NCBI RefSeq assembly: GCF_902459615.1
Contig: NZ_CABPSA010000003.1
Location: forward strand, 372,001 to 436,000
Reading direction: 5' to 3'
From: Pandoraea commovens
Lineage (GTDB): Bacteria > Pseudomonadota > Gammaproteobacteria > Burkholderiales > Burkholderiaceae
Length of the DNA stretch: 64,000 bases
The position numbers and the translations under genes are program-made. The stretch's first letter is position 1, and each line of letters begins with the position of its first letter. Shown piece after piece: positions 46,414 through 54,980 of this stretch. The notes under the pieces are model-generated. The model saw nothing but the letters and a program-made list of their open reading frames with translations. It did not search any database and had not been told where the DNA came from.

Positions 46414-47400
46414 TCACATGCGGAAAAGCACCGCGCCCCACGTAAAGCCACCACCCACGCCTTCGATCATGACGTTCTGGCCAGCTTTGATACGACCGTC
46501 GCGAACCGCGACGTCGAGTGCGAGCGGAATCGATGCCGCGGAAGTATTGCCGTGCTGGTCGACGGTCACGACCATTTTCGCTTCGGCACCCAGCTTGCGG
46601 GCGGTGCTCGTCATGATGCGCAGATTGGCCTGATGCGGAATCAGCCAGTCGATCGCCGACGCTTCCAGCCCAGCCTTCTCGAGGGCCTCGTGAGCCACCT
46701 TTTCGAGTACCTTGACGGCCAGCTTGAACACCGCCTGACCATCCATATAAAGGAACGCCTCACCCTGCACCGCGCCACCGCTCACATTGCCCGGCACACA
46801 GAGGATGTTCGAGTGACTGCCGTCAGCGTGCAGCGCGCTCGACAGAATGCCCGGCTCGCTGGACGCTTGCAGCACGACCGCACCGGCGCCGTCGCCAAAC
46901 AGCACGCACGTCGTACGGTCGTTGAAATCGAGAATGCGCGAGAACGTTTCCGCACCGATCACCAGCACGTTGCGGTAGGCACCCGAGCGAATGAAGTTGT
47001 CGGCCGTCGCCATCGCGTAGGCGAAGCCCGAGCACACAGCCTGAATGTCGAACGCGGCGCAACCGTTGGTGATGCCGAGCTTGTTCTGCACGAGGCAAGC
47101 CGTACTCGGGAACACGAAATCGGGTGTGGACGTGGCCACCATGATCAGGTCGATCTGGTCGGCGCTCAATCCCGCCATGTCGAGTGCGCGCTTGGCGGCT
47201 TCCACCGCCATATCGCTGCTCGTCTGGTCGGGCGCGGCGAAATGGCGCGCCTGAATGCCGGTACGGGCGACGATCCACTCGTCGCTCGTCTCGATGCCTC
47301 GGGTGGCAAGCTCGTCTGCCAACTGCTGATTGGTCACGCGTCGTGCCGGCAGGTAGCTGCCGGTGCCGACGACACGGGAATAAATCGCGGACTGGGTCAT
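46414..47400 (-). CDS. fabH: 3-oxoacyl-[acyl-carrier-protein] synthase III
   Basis: A 328-residue KAS III that starts fatty-acid synthesis by joining acetyl-CoA and malonyl-ACP. The catalytic residues are Cys123 in [14 protein letters not shown], the histidine in [12 protein letters not shown], and the asparagine in the later [13 protein letters not shown]. The C-terminal [13 protein letters not shown] is the standard ending. It starts 36 bases after plsX, with which it is usually co-transcribed. Confidence 0.98.
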   Translation of the reverse strand: MTQSAIYSRVVGTGSYLPARRVTNQQLADELATRGIETSDEWIVARTGIQARHFAAPDQTSSDMAVEAAKRALDMAGLSADQIDLIMVATSTPDFVFPSTACLVQNKLGITNGCAAFDIQAVCSGFAYAMATADNFIRSGAYRNVLVIGAETFSRILDFNDRTTCVLFGDGAGAVVLQASSEPGILSSALHADGSHSNILCVPGNVSGGAVQGEAFLYMDGQAVFKLAVKVLEKVAHEALEKAGLEASAIDWLIPHQANLRIMTSTARKLGAEAKMVVTVDQHGNTSAASIPLALDVAVRDGRIKAGQNVMIEGVGGGFTWGAVLFRM

Positions 47401-47436
47401 CTTATGGTCGGTTAGCGCACCGGGGCGGGACCGGCT

Positions 47437-48489
47437 TCAGAGCGCCGGAATGGCGCTCGCCGGCTTGTTGTCCTGGAGCTGGGTCTGATTCTCTTGCATG
47501 GCGTGCGACAGACGGTCAAGCACACCGTTGCGAACTGCATCATAGCCGCGTTTGATGGCCCATTCAAACGAGTAGGCATCGGCGGAACCGTGGCTCTTGA
47601 TGACGAGCGCACGCAACCCGAGCAACGCAGCACCGTTGTAACGGCGATGGTCGACGCGGTTCTTGAAGCGAGTGAGAATCGGCAATGCGATGACGGCAAT
47701 CACCTTCGTCCACCACGTACGGGTGAACTCTTCGCGGATCATGTCGCCGAGCATCTGTGCCAGGCCTTCGGAAGTTTTGAGTGCAACGTTGCCGACGAAA
47801 CCATCGCAGACGACGATATCCGTCGTACCGCGATAAATGTCGTTGCCTTCCACGTTGCCGTAGAAATTCAGCGTGGAGCCGCGCAGCAGCTCGCCCGCCT
47901 GCTTGATGACGTCGTTGCCTTTGATGACTTCTTCGCCAATGTTGAGCAGGCCGATCGACGGACGTTCCTTCCCATCGACCGCTGCGACAAGCGCGTGGCC
48001 CATCTCGGCGAATTGCAGCAGGTGAGTCGGTTCGCAGTCGACGTTGGCGCCCAGATCGAGCATCGTCGTGTAGCCACCCTTCTCGTTTGGCAGCACCGTG
48101 GCAATTGCCGGGCGCTCGATACCGGGTAGCGTCTTGAGGACGTAACGCGAGACGGCCATCAGCGCACCGGTATTCCCGGCGGACACGCAGGCCTGCGCGC
48201 GCGCTTCCTTGACCAGATTGAGCGCCACGCGCATCGAAGAGTCTTTCTTCTTGCGCAGCGCTGTCTCGACCGAGTCGTCCATGGCGACGACTTCACTCGC
48301 ATTGACGACGGACAGGCGCGGGTGATCCGTCACACGCAGCTTCGCGAGCTGCGCGTTAATGATCTCCTGCTGCCCGACCAGCACAAGTTCGACATCGTCG
48401 GTGGATTGCACGAAGCGAACCGAAGCCGGCACCGTCACCGATGGGCCGTGGTCTCCGCCCATACAATCGATCGTCAGGGTGACTGTCAT
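47437..48489 (-). CDS. plsX: Phosphate acyltransferase PlsX
   Basis: A 350-residue enzyme that makes acyl-phosphate from acyl-ACP for the first step of phospholipid synthesis. The start [13 protein letters not shown] and the segment [12 protein letters not shown]-type core (here [20 protein letters not shown]) are signatures, as is [19 protein letters not shown] start at [15 protein letters not shown]; the frame is open 22 codons further up, into the rpmF terminator. It lies between rpmF and fabH, the standard order rpmF-plsX-fabH-fabD-fabG-acpP. Confidence 0.97.
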   Translation of the reverse strand: MTVTLTIDCMGGDHGPSVTVPASVRFVQSTDDVELVLVGQQEIINAQLAKLRVTDHPRLSVVNASEVVAMDDSVETALRKKKDSSMRVALNLVKEARAQACVSAGNTGALMAVSRYVLKTLPGIERPAIATVLPNEKGGYTTMLDLGANVDCEPTHLLQFAEMGHALVAAVDGKERPSIGLLNIGEEVIKGNDVIKQAGELLRGSTLNFYGNVEGNDIYRGTTDIVVCDGFVGNVALKTSEGLAQMLGDMIREEFTRTWWTKVIAVIALPILTRFKNRVDHRRYNGAALLGLRALVIKSHGSADAYSFEWAIKRGYDAVRNGVLDRLSHAMQENQTQLQDNKPASAIPAL

Positions 48490-48523
48490 GTCGACGTGAT
48501 TGGCTTGCGGTACAGGTAACAAA

Positions 48524-48550
48524 AAAAGCGGCAGGATGAGTGCCGCTTTT
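48524..48550 (-). terminator. Terminator/attenuator between rpmF and plsX
   Basis: A 10-base stem (AAAAGCGGCA/TGCCGCTTTT) with a 7-base loop lies 60 bases after the rpmF stop and is followed on the minus strand by TTTGTTACC. It may lower transcription from the abundant ribosomal-protein message into the fatty-acid genes. Confidence 0.8.
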
Positions 48551-48610
48551 GCCACATCGGACGATCAAACAGCGCCATGATGGGCGCGTATCGCCTTGAG
48601 GGCCGAATTA

Positions 48611-48790
48611 TTAGTCGTTCTTGGTCTTGATGACCTTGCGACCACGGTAGAAACCGTTCGGCGAGATGTGGTGACGCAGGTGCGTCTCACCCGACGTCGG
48701 TTCGACGGCGGTCGACGGTGCGGTCAGGAAATCGTGCGAACGGTGCATGCCGCGCTTCGACGGCGACTTCTTGTTCTGTTGAACGGCCAT
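48611..48790 (-). CDS. rpmF: 50S ribosomal protein L32
   Basis: A 59-residue basic ribosomal protein. The N-terminus [20 protein letters not shown] is the L32 signature, and the sequence ends [11 protein letters not shown]. It has no zinc-binding cysteines and is therefore the C-minus form. It follows yceD by 128 bases and precedes plsX, the order conserved across proteobacteria. Confidence 0.98.
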   Translation of the reverse strand: MAVQQNKKSPSKRGMHRSHDFLTAPSTAVEPTSGETHLRHHISPNGFYRGRKVIKTKND

Positions 48791-48918
48791 GATAACTCCT
48801 CAAAATATCGCGAAATTTTAACACAGTTCGAGCGCCGCCCTACGGTGTCGGCCTGTCGGCCCGACCTGTGCGACTAACGCAAACATGTACTTTGGTGAGC
48901 CGGAAATCCGGCCGCACA

Positions 48919-49512
48919 TTACTTTCCGTCCTTGTCCGGCGAGCGCTTGAGCGCTGCCAGCGCCGCGAACGGAGACGGCTTATCCTCTTCTTCGGGCTCC
49001 GGAGCCGGCGCTGCCAACCCGTCGCTTCCGGTAGCCAGACTATCGTGAACACTCGGACAAACCTCATGTTTCGGGACGATAGGCAAAGCCAACAGCAATT
49101 CTTCTTCGATCAGCTCGCGCAAATCGAAATGTTTGGAGCCGACCAGCGCTTCGAGTTCGTCTTCATCGAGAGGACGCGCTTCCGCAGCGGCTTCGTCAGT
49201 CACGATCTCGAACGTCGTTTCCGAGTCGAGCGACTCCTCATAAGGCGTGAGGCAACGTTGGCATTCGAGCCACATCGGGCCTTCGACCGTGAGCGTCAAA
49301 AACTGCTTCACGGTGGGCTTACCATCCGCGCGCAGCACGGGCTTCTCCGCCCCTTGCGCACGCCAGTGGAACACGCCCTCAGCCCGCCCCGATGCCGAGA
49401 CTTCGGCTGGCACTTCGGTTACCATGCGCGGCAATGCCGCAAGCTGCACGTCACCTTCCGCCACCCGGCCGGTACGCGCGAATTCGAACAGATCGACGAT
49501 ATATTCGTTCAT
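48919..49512 (-). CDS. yceD: YceD/DUF177-family rRNA accumulation protein
   Basis: About 197 residues of the YceD (DUF177) family, associated with 23S rRNA accumulation in Escherichia coli. The family core is seen in FHWRAQGAEKPVL and in the segment LECQRCLTPYEESLDSETTFEIV, with the conserved CQRC cysteines. A later acidic motif is FDLRELIEEELLLALPIVPKH, followed by an acidic, Lys-ended tail. The start is uncertain: the ATG used here has AAGGA 8 bases upstream, while in-frame ATGs at 49521, 49551 and 49563 are possible. It is the first gene of the minus-strand block that continues to rpmF and plsX, and is divergent from maf. Confidence 0.88.
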   Translation of the reverse strand: MNEYIVDLFEFARTGRVAEGDVQLAALPRMVTEVPAEVSASGRAEGVFHWRAQGAEKPVLRADGKPTVKQFLTLTVEGPMWLECQRCLTPYEESLDSETTFEIVTDEAAAEARPLDEDELEALVGSKHFDLRELIEEELLLALPIVPKHEVCPSVHDSLATGSDGLAAPAPEPEEEDKPSPFAALAALKRSPDKDGK

Positions 49513-49696
49513 CACGCTCATCCTTGCCTTGGCGCATCTGACCGCATTCATGTCCCCTGCCACCCGCAGCGCCCTGATTCGACGCCACTTTCAGACGTTT
49601 GAACCGGTGTCGCGCAGGCTGGCGAGACCGAGCGCCAGATTGCAAAAGCCGTGAATTCTAAATAGTTTTTCGTTTCTCGTCAAACACTTAAACCCG

Positions 49697-50323
49697 ATGA
49701 CCGCACAGCCCCTGCCATCGCTGATCCTGGCCTCCGGATCACGCTATCGCCGCGAACTGCTCGAGCGCCTGCGCTTGCCGTTCTCGGTCGACGTCCCGGA
49801 CATCGACGAAACGCCCGCCGCTGGCGAAACACCGCACGACACCTCGCTGCGGCTGGCCCGCCAGAAGGCACAGGCCGTCGCTGCCCGCCACCCTGACGCC
49901 GTCATCATCGGCTCCGATCAGGTCGCCACCTTCGAAGGCCGCCAGATCGGCAAACCCGGCAATTTCGAGAACGCCATGACGCAACTGCGTGACATGCGCG
50001 GCAAGGTGGTCGAGTTCCACTCCGCCCTGTGCGTCTACGACGCCCGCAACGGCGAGAGCCAAGCCAAAGACGTCGTAACGCGAGTGAAGTTCCGCGAGCT
50101 GCCCGATAACGTCCTGGCCGCCTACCTTCGAGCAGAAACGCCCTATGACTGCGCAGGCAGCGCCAAATCCGAAGGCCTCGGCATCATGCTGCTCGAAACC
50201 ATCGAAAACGACGACCCCACCGCGCTCATCGGTCTCCCGCTGATTGCGCTCACGACCATGCTGATGCATGCCGGCATCGCCCTGCCCGGCCCCGGCGTGG
50301 CACCACAGGGGAGCGCAGCATGA
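49697..50323 (+). CDS. Maf-family nucleotide pyrophosphatase (YceF type)
   Basis: A 208-residue Maf/HAM1-like house-cleaning pyrophosphatase, probably hydrolysing 7-methyl-GTP as YceF does. LILASGSRYRRELLERLRLP and PDIDETP at the N-terminus and IIGSDQVATFEGRQIGKPG in the middle match the YceF subgroup. CAGSAKSEGLGIMLLE closes the active site. It is divergent from yceD, overlaps the following methylase gene by four bases (ATGA), and both are likely one transcript. Confidence 0.93.
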   Translation: MTAQPLPSLILASGSRYRRELLERLRLPFSVDVPDIDETPAAGETPHDTSLRLARQKAQAVAARHPDAVIIGSDQVATFEGRQIGKPGNFENAMTQLRDMRGKVVEFHSALCVYDARNGESQAKDVVTRVKFRELPDNVLAAYLRAETPYDCAGSAKSEGLGIMLLETIENDDPTALIGLPLIALTTMLMHAGIALPGPGVAPQGSAA

Positions 50324-51036
50324 GCGGCACGCTGTATCTGATTCCCAACACGCTCGGCACGAGCACCCGAGGCGGGCTGCCGTCCGTGTTGCCCGAAGAG
50401 GTCCGCACGGTGACCGCCGGGCTGAAGTACTTCGTCGGCGAACAGGCCAAGAGTACCCGTGCCTTTCTGAAACTGGTGGGCGTCAGCACGCCGATTCAGG
50501 AAATCGACATCCGCGAACTGAACGTCAATACGCCTGATGCGGCTGTCGATGCGCTGCTCGCGCCCATTCTGGCGGGCGCAGATGGCGGCCTCGTGTCGGA
50601 GGCCGGTTGCCCGGCGGTCGCTGATCCGGGGGCGCTGCTGGTGCGCCGTGCCCATGAAAAAGGCGTGCGGGTGGTGCCGTTCGTCGGCCCCAGCTCGATT
50701 CTCCTCGCCCTGATGGCCAGCGGACTTAACGGCCAAAGCTTCGCTTTTCACGGCTATTTGCCGACGGATGCGGGCGAGCGCACCAAGCGTCTGCGTGAGC
50801 TCGAACAGCGCTCACGCAAGGAAAAGCAAACGCAGATCTTCATCGAGACCCCGTACCGCAACAAAGCGATGCTCGACGCCCTACTGCAAAGTTGCGACGC
50901 CTCCACGCTGCTTTGCGTGGCCGTCGATGTCACGCAGGATGCGGAGCAAATCGTGACGCACCGGGTCAAGGGATGGCCGCAAGCCAGCGTCGAACTGCAT
51001 AAACGGCCTGCGATTTTCCTGTTTTTGGCGCAATAA
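50320..51036 (+). CDS. RsmI-like SAM-dependent methyltransferase (short paralogue)
   Basis: A 238-residue tetrapyrrole-methylase-fold protein of the RsmI (16S rRNA cytidine 2'-O-methyltransferase) superfamily. GTLYLIPNTLGTST opens it, GGLVSEAGCPAVADPGALLVRRA is the SAM/substrate loop, VPFVGPSSILLALMASGLNGQSFAFHGYLP is the next motif, and KQTQIFIETPYRNKAML closes the fold. It lacks the C-terminal domain of RsmI (about 286 residues) and its N-terminal motif differs (LIPNTLG rather than VATPIGN). It is thus a divergent paralogue whose target is unknown. It overlaps the maf stop by four bases and ends at a strong terminator. Confidence 0.85.
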   Translation: MSGTLYLIPNTLGTSTRGGLPSVLPEEVRTVTAGLKYFVGEQAKSTRAFLKLVGVSTPIQEIDIRELNVNTPDAAVDALLAPILAGADGGLVSEAGCPAVADPGALLVRRAHEKGVRVVPFVGPSSILLALMASGLNGQSFAFHGYLPTDAGERTKRLRELEQRSRKEKQTQIFIETPYRNKAMLDALLQSCDASTLLCVAVDVTQDAEQIVTHRVKGWPQASVELHKRPAIFLFLAQ

Positions 51037-51051
51037 CGGGACGTAAACAAG

Positions 51052-51087
51052 AAAACCCCACGGAAGTCCGGCTTCCGTGGGGGTTTT
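51052..51087. terminator. Rho-independent terminator after the methylase gene
   Basis: A long stem (AAAACCCCACGGAAG with CTTCCGTGGGG and TTTT) encloses TCCGG. It has A and T tracts on both sides and lies between the convergent methylase and S49 peptidase genes, so it can serve both. Confidence 0.9.
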
Positions 51088-51135
51088 CCGTTCTTACCAT
51101 TGCGCAGTCTATCGATGGACGGCGCAGCGTAACAA

Positions 51136-52188
51136 TTACTTCATCGTCACCGCGGTGCCCATGAGCATCGTCTTCATCGCTGCCGCGCCCACTGCGGCGC
51201 CAAAGCGTCGCGCCATACGTTCGGGCAGGTTTTCCTTGACGGTGTAGTCGACCAGATCGGGGGCCTTGAGCACATCGCGCGCCACGGAGTCGACCGTACC
51301 CAGGCCGTCGGCCAACCCTAGCTCGACGGAGCGCTGCCCCGTCCAGAACAGACCGCTGAAAAGATCAGGATCCTCCTTCAGACGGTCGCCACGTCCCTTC
51401 TTGACCGCCGTGATGAACTGCTGGTGCACTTGTTCGAGCATGTCCAGCGCGTACGTCTTCTGCTGATCGGTCTGCGGCGAGAACGGGTCGAGGAAGCCCT
51501 TGTTGCGGCCCGCAGTCAGCAGACGGCGCTCCACGCCCAATTTGTCCATCAACCCGGTGAAGCCGAAGCCGTCCATCAACACGCCGATGGAACCGACGAT
51601 GCTCGCCTTGTCGACGTAAATCTTGTCGGCGGCAGCCGCCACGTAATAGCCGCCGGACGCGCACATTTCCTCGACCACGACATAAATCGGCTTCTTCGGA
51701 TATTTGGCACGCAAACGAGCGATATCGTCGTAAATCATGCCCGCCTGCACCGGACTACCGCCGGGACTGTTGATGCGCAGGATCACGCCGGCAGCCGATT
51801 TGTCTTCGAACGCCGATTCCAGCGCCGCGTTGATCTTCTGCGCGCTCGCCTGACCGTCAGCGGCAATTTCGCCGTTCAGCGTGACGAGCGCAGTGTGCTT
51901 GCCCGCAGTCGATCCGACAGATGTCGTACTGCCACCGTCGAAATCGAAGATCGACCACACGGCAAAGGCAATGATCGCCAGGATCAGCAGACGAAAGAAG
52001 ATCTTCCAGCGTCGCGCAGCACGTTGCTCGCGAATGCCAGCCATCAAGACCTTTTCCAGCATTTCGCGCTCCCACGGCTTGACCTCATGGGGATCGCGAC
52101 CCGCACCGGACGCCTGTGGCGAACGCCCGCCAGGTGGCGTGAAACCGGGTTCGGAGCGCGGCGAATCGGGCGGCAGGGAGTCGGCCAT
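51136..52188 (-). CDS. S49-family signal-peptide peptidase (SppA-like, short form)
   Basis: A 350-residue membrane-anchored ClpP-fold protease, of the half-length form that assembles as an octamer. One transmembrane helix lies at about 63-80 (IFFRLLILAIIAFAVWSI). The nucleophile is Ser178 in EEMCASGGYYVA, and the general-base lysine is Lys230 in AGRNKGFLDPFSP. LRINSPGGSPVQAG is the oxyanion loop. The N-terminal 45 residues are Pro/Gly-rich and cytoplasmic. Family members digest cleaved signal peptides. It follows the Rieske gene by 100 bases on the same strand. Confidence 0.93.
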   Translation of the reverse strand: MADSLPPDSPRSEPGFTPPGGRSPQASGAGRDPHEVKPWEREMLEKVLMAGIREQRAARRWKIFFRLLILAIIAFAVWSIFDFDGGSTTSVGSTAGKHTALVTLNGEIAADGQASAQKINAALESAFEDKSAAGVILRINSPGGSPVQAGMIYDDIARLRAKYPKKPIYVVVEEMCASGGYYVAAAADKIYVDKASIVGSIGVLMDGFGFTGLMDKLGVERRLLTAGRNKGFLDPFSPQTDQQKTYALDMLEQVHQQFITAVKKGRGDRLKEDPDLFSGLFWTGQRSVELGLADGLGTVDSVARDVLKAPDLVDYTVKENLPERMARRFGAAVGAAAMKTMLMGTAVTMK

Positions 52189-52288
52189 ACGTTATCCAGA
52201 GACTTGGGTGAAAGACGAGACAGGCGAGACAGACATTGGACCGCTCAGCAACGTTTGAAGTAACTTAGCACCGGATGCGGATGTTTTG

Positions 52289-52711
52289 TCAGGAGGTTGA
52301 CGTTTCGGGCGCCGCGATACCGGCCTCCGGCCACCAGACGACGGTCGTCGGCGCGCCGGGCTCGCCCGATGCAGCAGGCTGTTCCTCGACGCGCACCGGC
52401 TGCAATGCCCCGCCCCGGCACGGCCCGCCAACGCAAAGCCCGGTATCGGGCTCGTACGTCGCACCGTGCGTTGCGCACATCAAGTATAAGCCGCCCGTCT
52501 CGAAGAACTGTCCCTCGGACCAGTCCATCTCCATCGGCACGTGGGCGCACTGATTGAGATAGCCGTAGACGCGGCCGTCGTAACGAATCACGAAAGCCGG
52601 CGTGGGCCGTCCGCCGACGAGCACCTCGAAGCGAACCCCGAGCCCGCCGTCTTCCAGTGCATTGCCCGGACAAATCGGCAGCGGCATCGTGGGATGTGCG
52701 GCTTCGCTCAC
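52289..52711 (-). CDS. Rieske [2Fe-2S] domain protein
   Basis: A 140-residue single-domain Rieske ferredoxin-like protein. The cluster ligands are Cys55-x-His57 (NQCAHVPMEM) and Cys79-x-x-His82 (MCATHGATY). The second loop is followed by GLCVGGPCRGGAL, typical of small Rieske proteins. I start at a GTG that overlaps the gph stop in GTGA, implying coupled translation; an ATG further in (MPLPICPGN) also fits. A Val-Trp-rich strand and a short Ala/Thr tail end it. It probably passes electrons to an unidentified oxygenase or reductase. Confidence 0.9.
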   Translation of the reverse strand: MSEAAHPTMPLPICPGNALEDGGLGVRFEVLVGGRPTPAFVIRYDGRVYGYLNQCAHVPMEMDWSEGQFFETGGLYLMCATHGATYEPDTGLCVGGPCRGGALQPVRVEEQPAASGEPGAPTTVVWWPEAGIAAPETSTS

Positions 52712-53370
52712 ACGCGCTCCAGCAACCAGTCGCGCAGCTCGGCTACGCTGCCTGCACAATATGCGGGTTCGAGCGCAACCAGTTGATCGCGCGGATGCGC
52801 GCCACCGTAGGCCACGCCCACGCCCGCCGCGCCAGCACTGCGCGCCATCTGCAAATCGTGTGTGGTGTCGCCGATCATGACGGTACGGCGCAGATCCTGA
52901 CCGAGTTCGCGCGTCAGCTCTTGCAGCATGGCCGGGTGCGGCTTCGAAAATGTCTCATCGGCGCAACGGGTCGCGTCGAACATCCGCATCAGACCGGCGG
53001 ATTCCAGCGCCCGGTTCAGTCCGACCCGAGATTTCCCCGTCGCCACAGCGAGGAAACGGCCTCGTGAGCGCAATTCGTCGAGCAGTTCGCGAACGCCCGG
53101 GAACAGCACCGTCTCCTTATCACCTATCAGATAGTGAAACCGATAGCGCTCGGACAGACGCGGATAGTGCGACGGGTCGAGCGAGGGCACGGCCATTTGC
53201 AGCGCGTCGCGCAACCCGAGGCCAATGACGTGGCTAGCCAACTCGTCCGTCGGCACCGGCAACCCGAGGTCCCGGCAAGCCGCCTGGATGCAGCGGGTGA
53301 TCGTGGGCGTCGAGTCCATCAACGTCCCGTCCCAGTCGAACACGACCAGGTCAAATTCAGGGCTTGGCAT
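52708..53370 (-). CDS. HAD-family hydrolase (phosphoglycolate phosphatase-like)
   Basis: A 220-residue HAD subfamily IA phosphatase. Motif I is FDWDGTLMDSTPTI with Asp12 and Asp14, motif II is the AVATGKSRVGLNRAL serine/threonine region, and motif III/IV is KPHPAM and VMIGDTTHDLQMARSAG. A helical cap lies at about 20-90. It overlaps rluC by 14 bases and the Rieske gene by a GTGA overlap, so the three genes form a tight unit. The rluC-gph pairing is common in beta- and gammaproteobacteria, but the actual substrate is not fixed by sequence. Confidence 0.9.
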   Translation of the reverse strand: MPSPEFDLVVFDWDGTLMDSTPTITRCIQAACRDLGLPVPTDELASHVIGLGLRDALQMAVPSLDPSHYPRLSERYRFHYLIGDKETVLFPGVRELLDELRSRGRFLAVATGKSRVGLNRALESAGLMRMFDATRCADETFSKPHPAMLQELTRELGQDLRRTVMIGDTTHDLQMARSAGAAGVGVAYGGAHPRDQLVALEPAYCAGSVAELRDWLLERV

Positions 53371-54361
53371 CAGCGGTGGTGGTTCGAAGTTGATTCAGGA
53401 ATTGCTCACATTCTGGCGGCAACGCCGCTTCCAACGCAATCGGCGTGTCCAGCACGGGGTGCGTGAACTTCAGCCGATAAGCGTGCAGGAACATCCGCTT
53501 GATACCGGGACGAACGCCGGGCCGCGCCAGATTCTTGTTCAGCGTGAAGTCGCCATATTTGTCGTCGCCAACAATGGGCGTACCGCAATGCGCCAGGTGA
53601 ACCCGGATCTGATGGGTGCGCCCCGTTTTCAGTTCCGCTTCGAGCAATGTATAAGGCGGATAAGATTCCACCATGCGGAATACGGTGTGTGATGCCTGCC
53701 CGTCTTCCTGCACCCGCACCCGGCGCTCACCCTCGGCGGTGACATACTTATATAGCGGTGCCTTGACCGCGCGTTTGGGGTCTCGCCATTCGCCCGTGAC
53801 GCAGGCGAGATAGCGCTTGTCCATCCGGTTGTGACGGATCTGTTCATGCATGCCGACTAGCGCCGCTCGCTTTTTCGCGAGCAACAGAATGCCGGACGTC
53901 TCGCGATCCAGCCGATGCACCAGCTCCAGGAACTTCAACTGCGGCAGCGCCTGACGCAATTGCTCGATCACCCCGAACGACACCCCGCTGCCACCGTGCA
54001 CGGCCACACCGGCCGGCTTATCGATGGCCATGAGGTAGTCGTCTTCGAACAGGATGGGGAAGGTGGCGGCCGGGACATGGGCCTTTGCCTCGGGGTCGGG
54101 CGTGGCCATCCGGACCGGCGGAATGCGGACGATATCGCCGATGACAAGTCGATAGGCTGCGTCTACTCGCCCTTTGTTTACGCGGACTTCCCCGCTACGC
54201 AGAATGCGATAGACGTGGCTTTTCGGTACCCCTTTGCACTCACGCAACAGGAAATTATCGATACGTTGACCGGCCGAACCATCGTCAACCTCGACGAGAC
54301 GAACCTGCGGTGCGGACGCCGGCGCAACCATTTTCTGCCGACTTTTGCCTAACTCATTCAT
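53357..54361 (-). CDS. rluC: 23S rRNA pseudouridine synthase (RluC type)
   Basis: A 334-residue enzyme that isomerises uridines in 23S rRNA, as RluC does at 955, 2504 and 2580. An S4 RNA-binding domain (about 33-80, RIDNFLLRECKGVPKSHVYRIL) precedes the catalytic domain, in which HRLDRETSGILLLAKK (149-164) holds the nucleophile Asp152. GRTHQIRVHLAHCGTPIVGDDKYGD is the usual later motif. I start at MNELGKSRQK; the frame is open 49 codons further upstream without similarity. It is divergent from rne, a conserved arrangement in many proteobacteria. Confidence 0.95.
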   Translation of the reverse strand: MNELGKSRQKMVAPASAPQVRLVEVDDGSAGQRIDNFLLRECKGVPKSHVYRILRSGEVRVNKGRVDAAYRLVIGDIVRIPPVRMATPDPEAKAHVPAATFPILFEDDYLMAIDKPAGVAVHGGSGVSFGVIEQLRQALPQLKFLELVHRLDRETSGILLLAKKRAALVGMHEQIRHNRMDKRYLACVTGEWRDPKRAVKAPLYKYVTAEGERRVRVQEDGQASHTVFRMVESYPPYTLLEAELKTGRTHQIRVHLAHCGTPIVGDDKYGDFTLNKNLARPGVRPGIKRMFLHAYRLKFTHPVLDTPIALEAALPPECEQFLNQLRTTTADAKP

Positions 54362-54980
54362 TATGAATATAATTTGTCCGACAGAGATGGCGGTAGCGGG
54401 AATCATGCCAAATCCCCACCTCTGTCGGTGCATACCCCAAAACGGTATTTTACTTGCACCCCGGGCAGGCTGCTCGTCCGGTGACCCTGGAGCAGCGAGC
54501 GCACGCACGTCACGCAGCGACGGCAGGAAGTGGGCCCATAGGCCGCTTCGGTCGAGCGCGTGTGACGCGGATAGAGTTGGTGGTTATAGAATTTTTTGGC
54601 GATCAGCCCGGACTGCATTGTCCGAGCTGATCGCTTTGTGAATATCGTTCGCGCAAAAAGTCGAAGTGAGGCGCCGTCACAAGAAGAATAAGTGTCGGCA
54701 GGCGCCCCGAGAAAACGCTGATGAAGTTTCTCGTCCAGTTTCTATTGGTATGGACTGCAAGCCCGAAGTGATCCGCGCCGAGCCGGTGTTTTCCGGCGGC
54801 CCGGCGGATCCGGGTGAGCGCGAAAACGTATTCCTGGCGCCATAGCGTCCGTCGGCCTCATCGCCCGGACCCCCCGGCAATTCTTCCACTCCCGGCTCGA
54901 ACCTCGCGTGTTGGATAACTCGAGTGATACGTGCCCGACGCACTGCGCATTGGCAACTGCGGCGGGTGGGAGTCGTTTTC
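54362..54980 (+). promoter_or_regulatory. rluC-rne divergent region with long rne leader
   Basis: A 619-base non-coding region between divergent rluC and rne. By analogy with Escherichia coli, in which rne is autoregulated through its long 5' leader, this stretch probably holds the rne promoters and a structured leader. I can see a strong hairpin at 54600-54633 with an AT-rich run just before it (GTTATAGAATTTTTT, 54583-54597). I see no convincing gene in it and could not place the promoters. Confidence 0.55.
54600..54633 (+). other. Strong hairpin in the rne leader
   Basis: CGATCAGCCCGGAC and GTCCGAGCTGATCG pair over 14 positions with one mismatch around a 6-base loop. It is followed by CTTTGTG rather than a U-tract. 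It is 348 bases before the rne start. It could be a leader element that RNase E itself cuts, or the terminator of a short leader RNA; the sequence alone does not decide. Confidence 0.6.
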
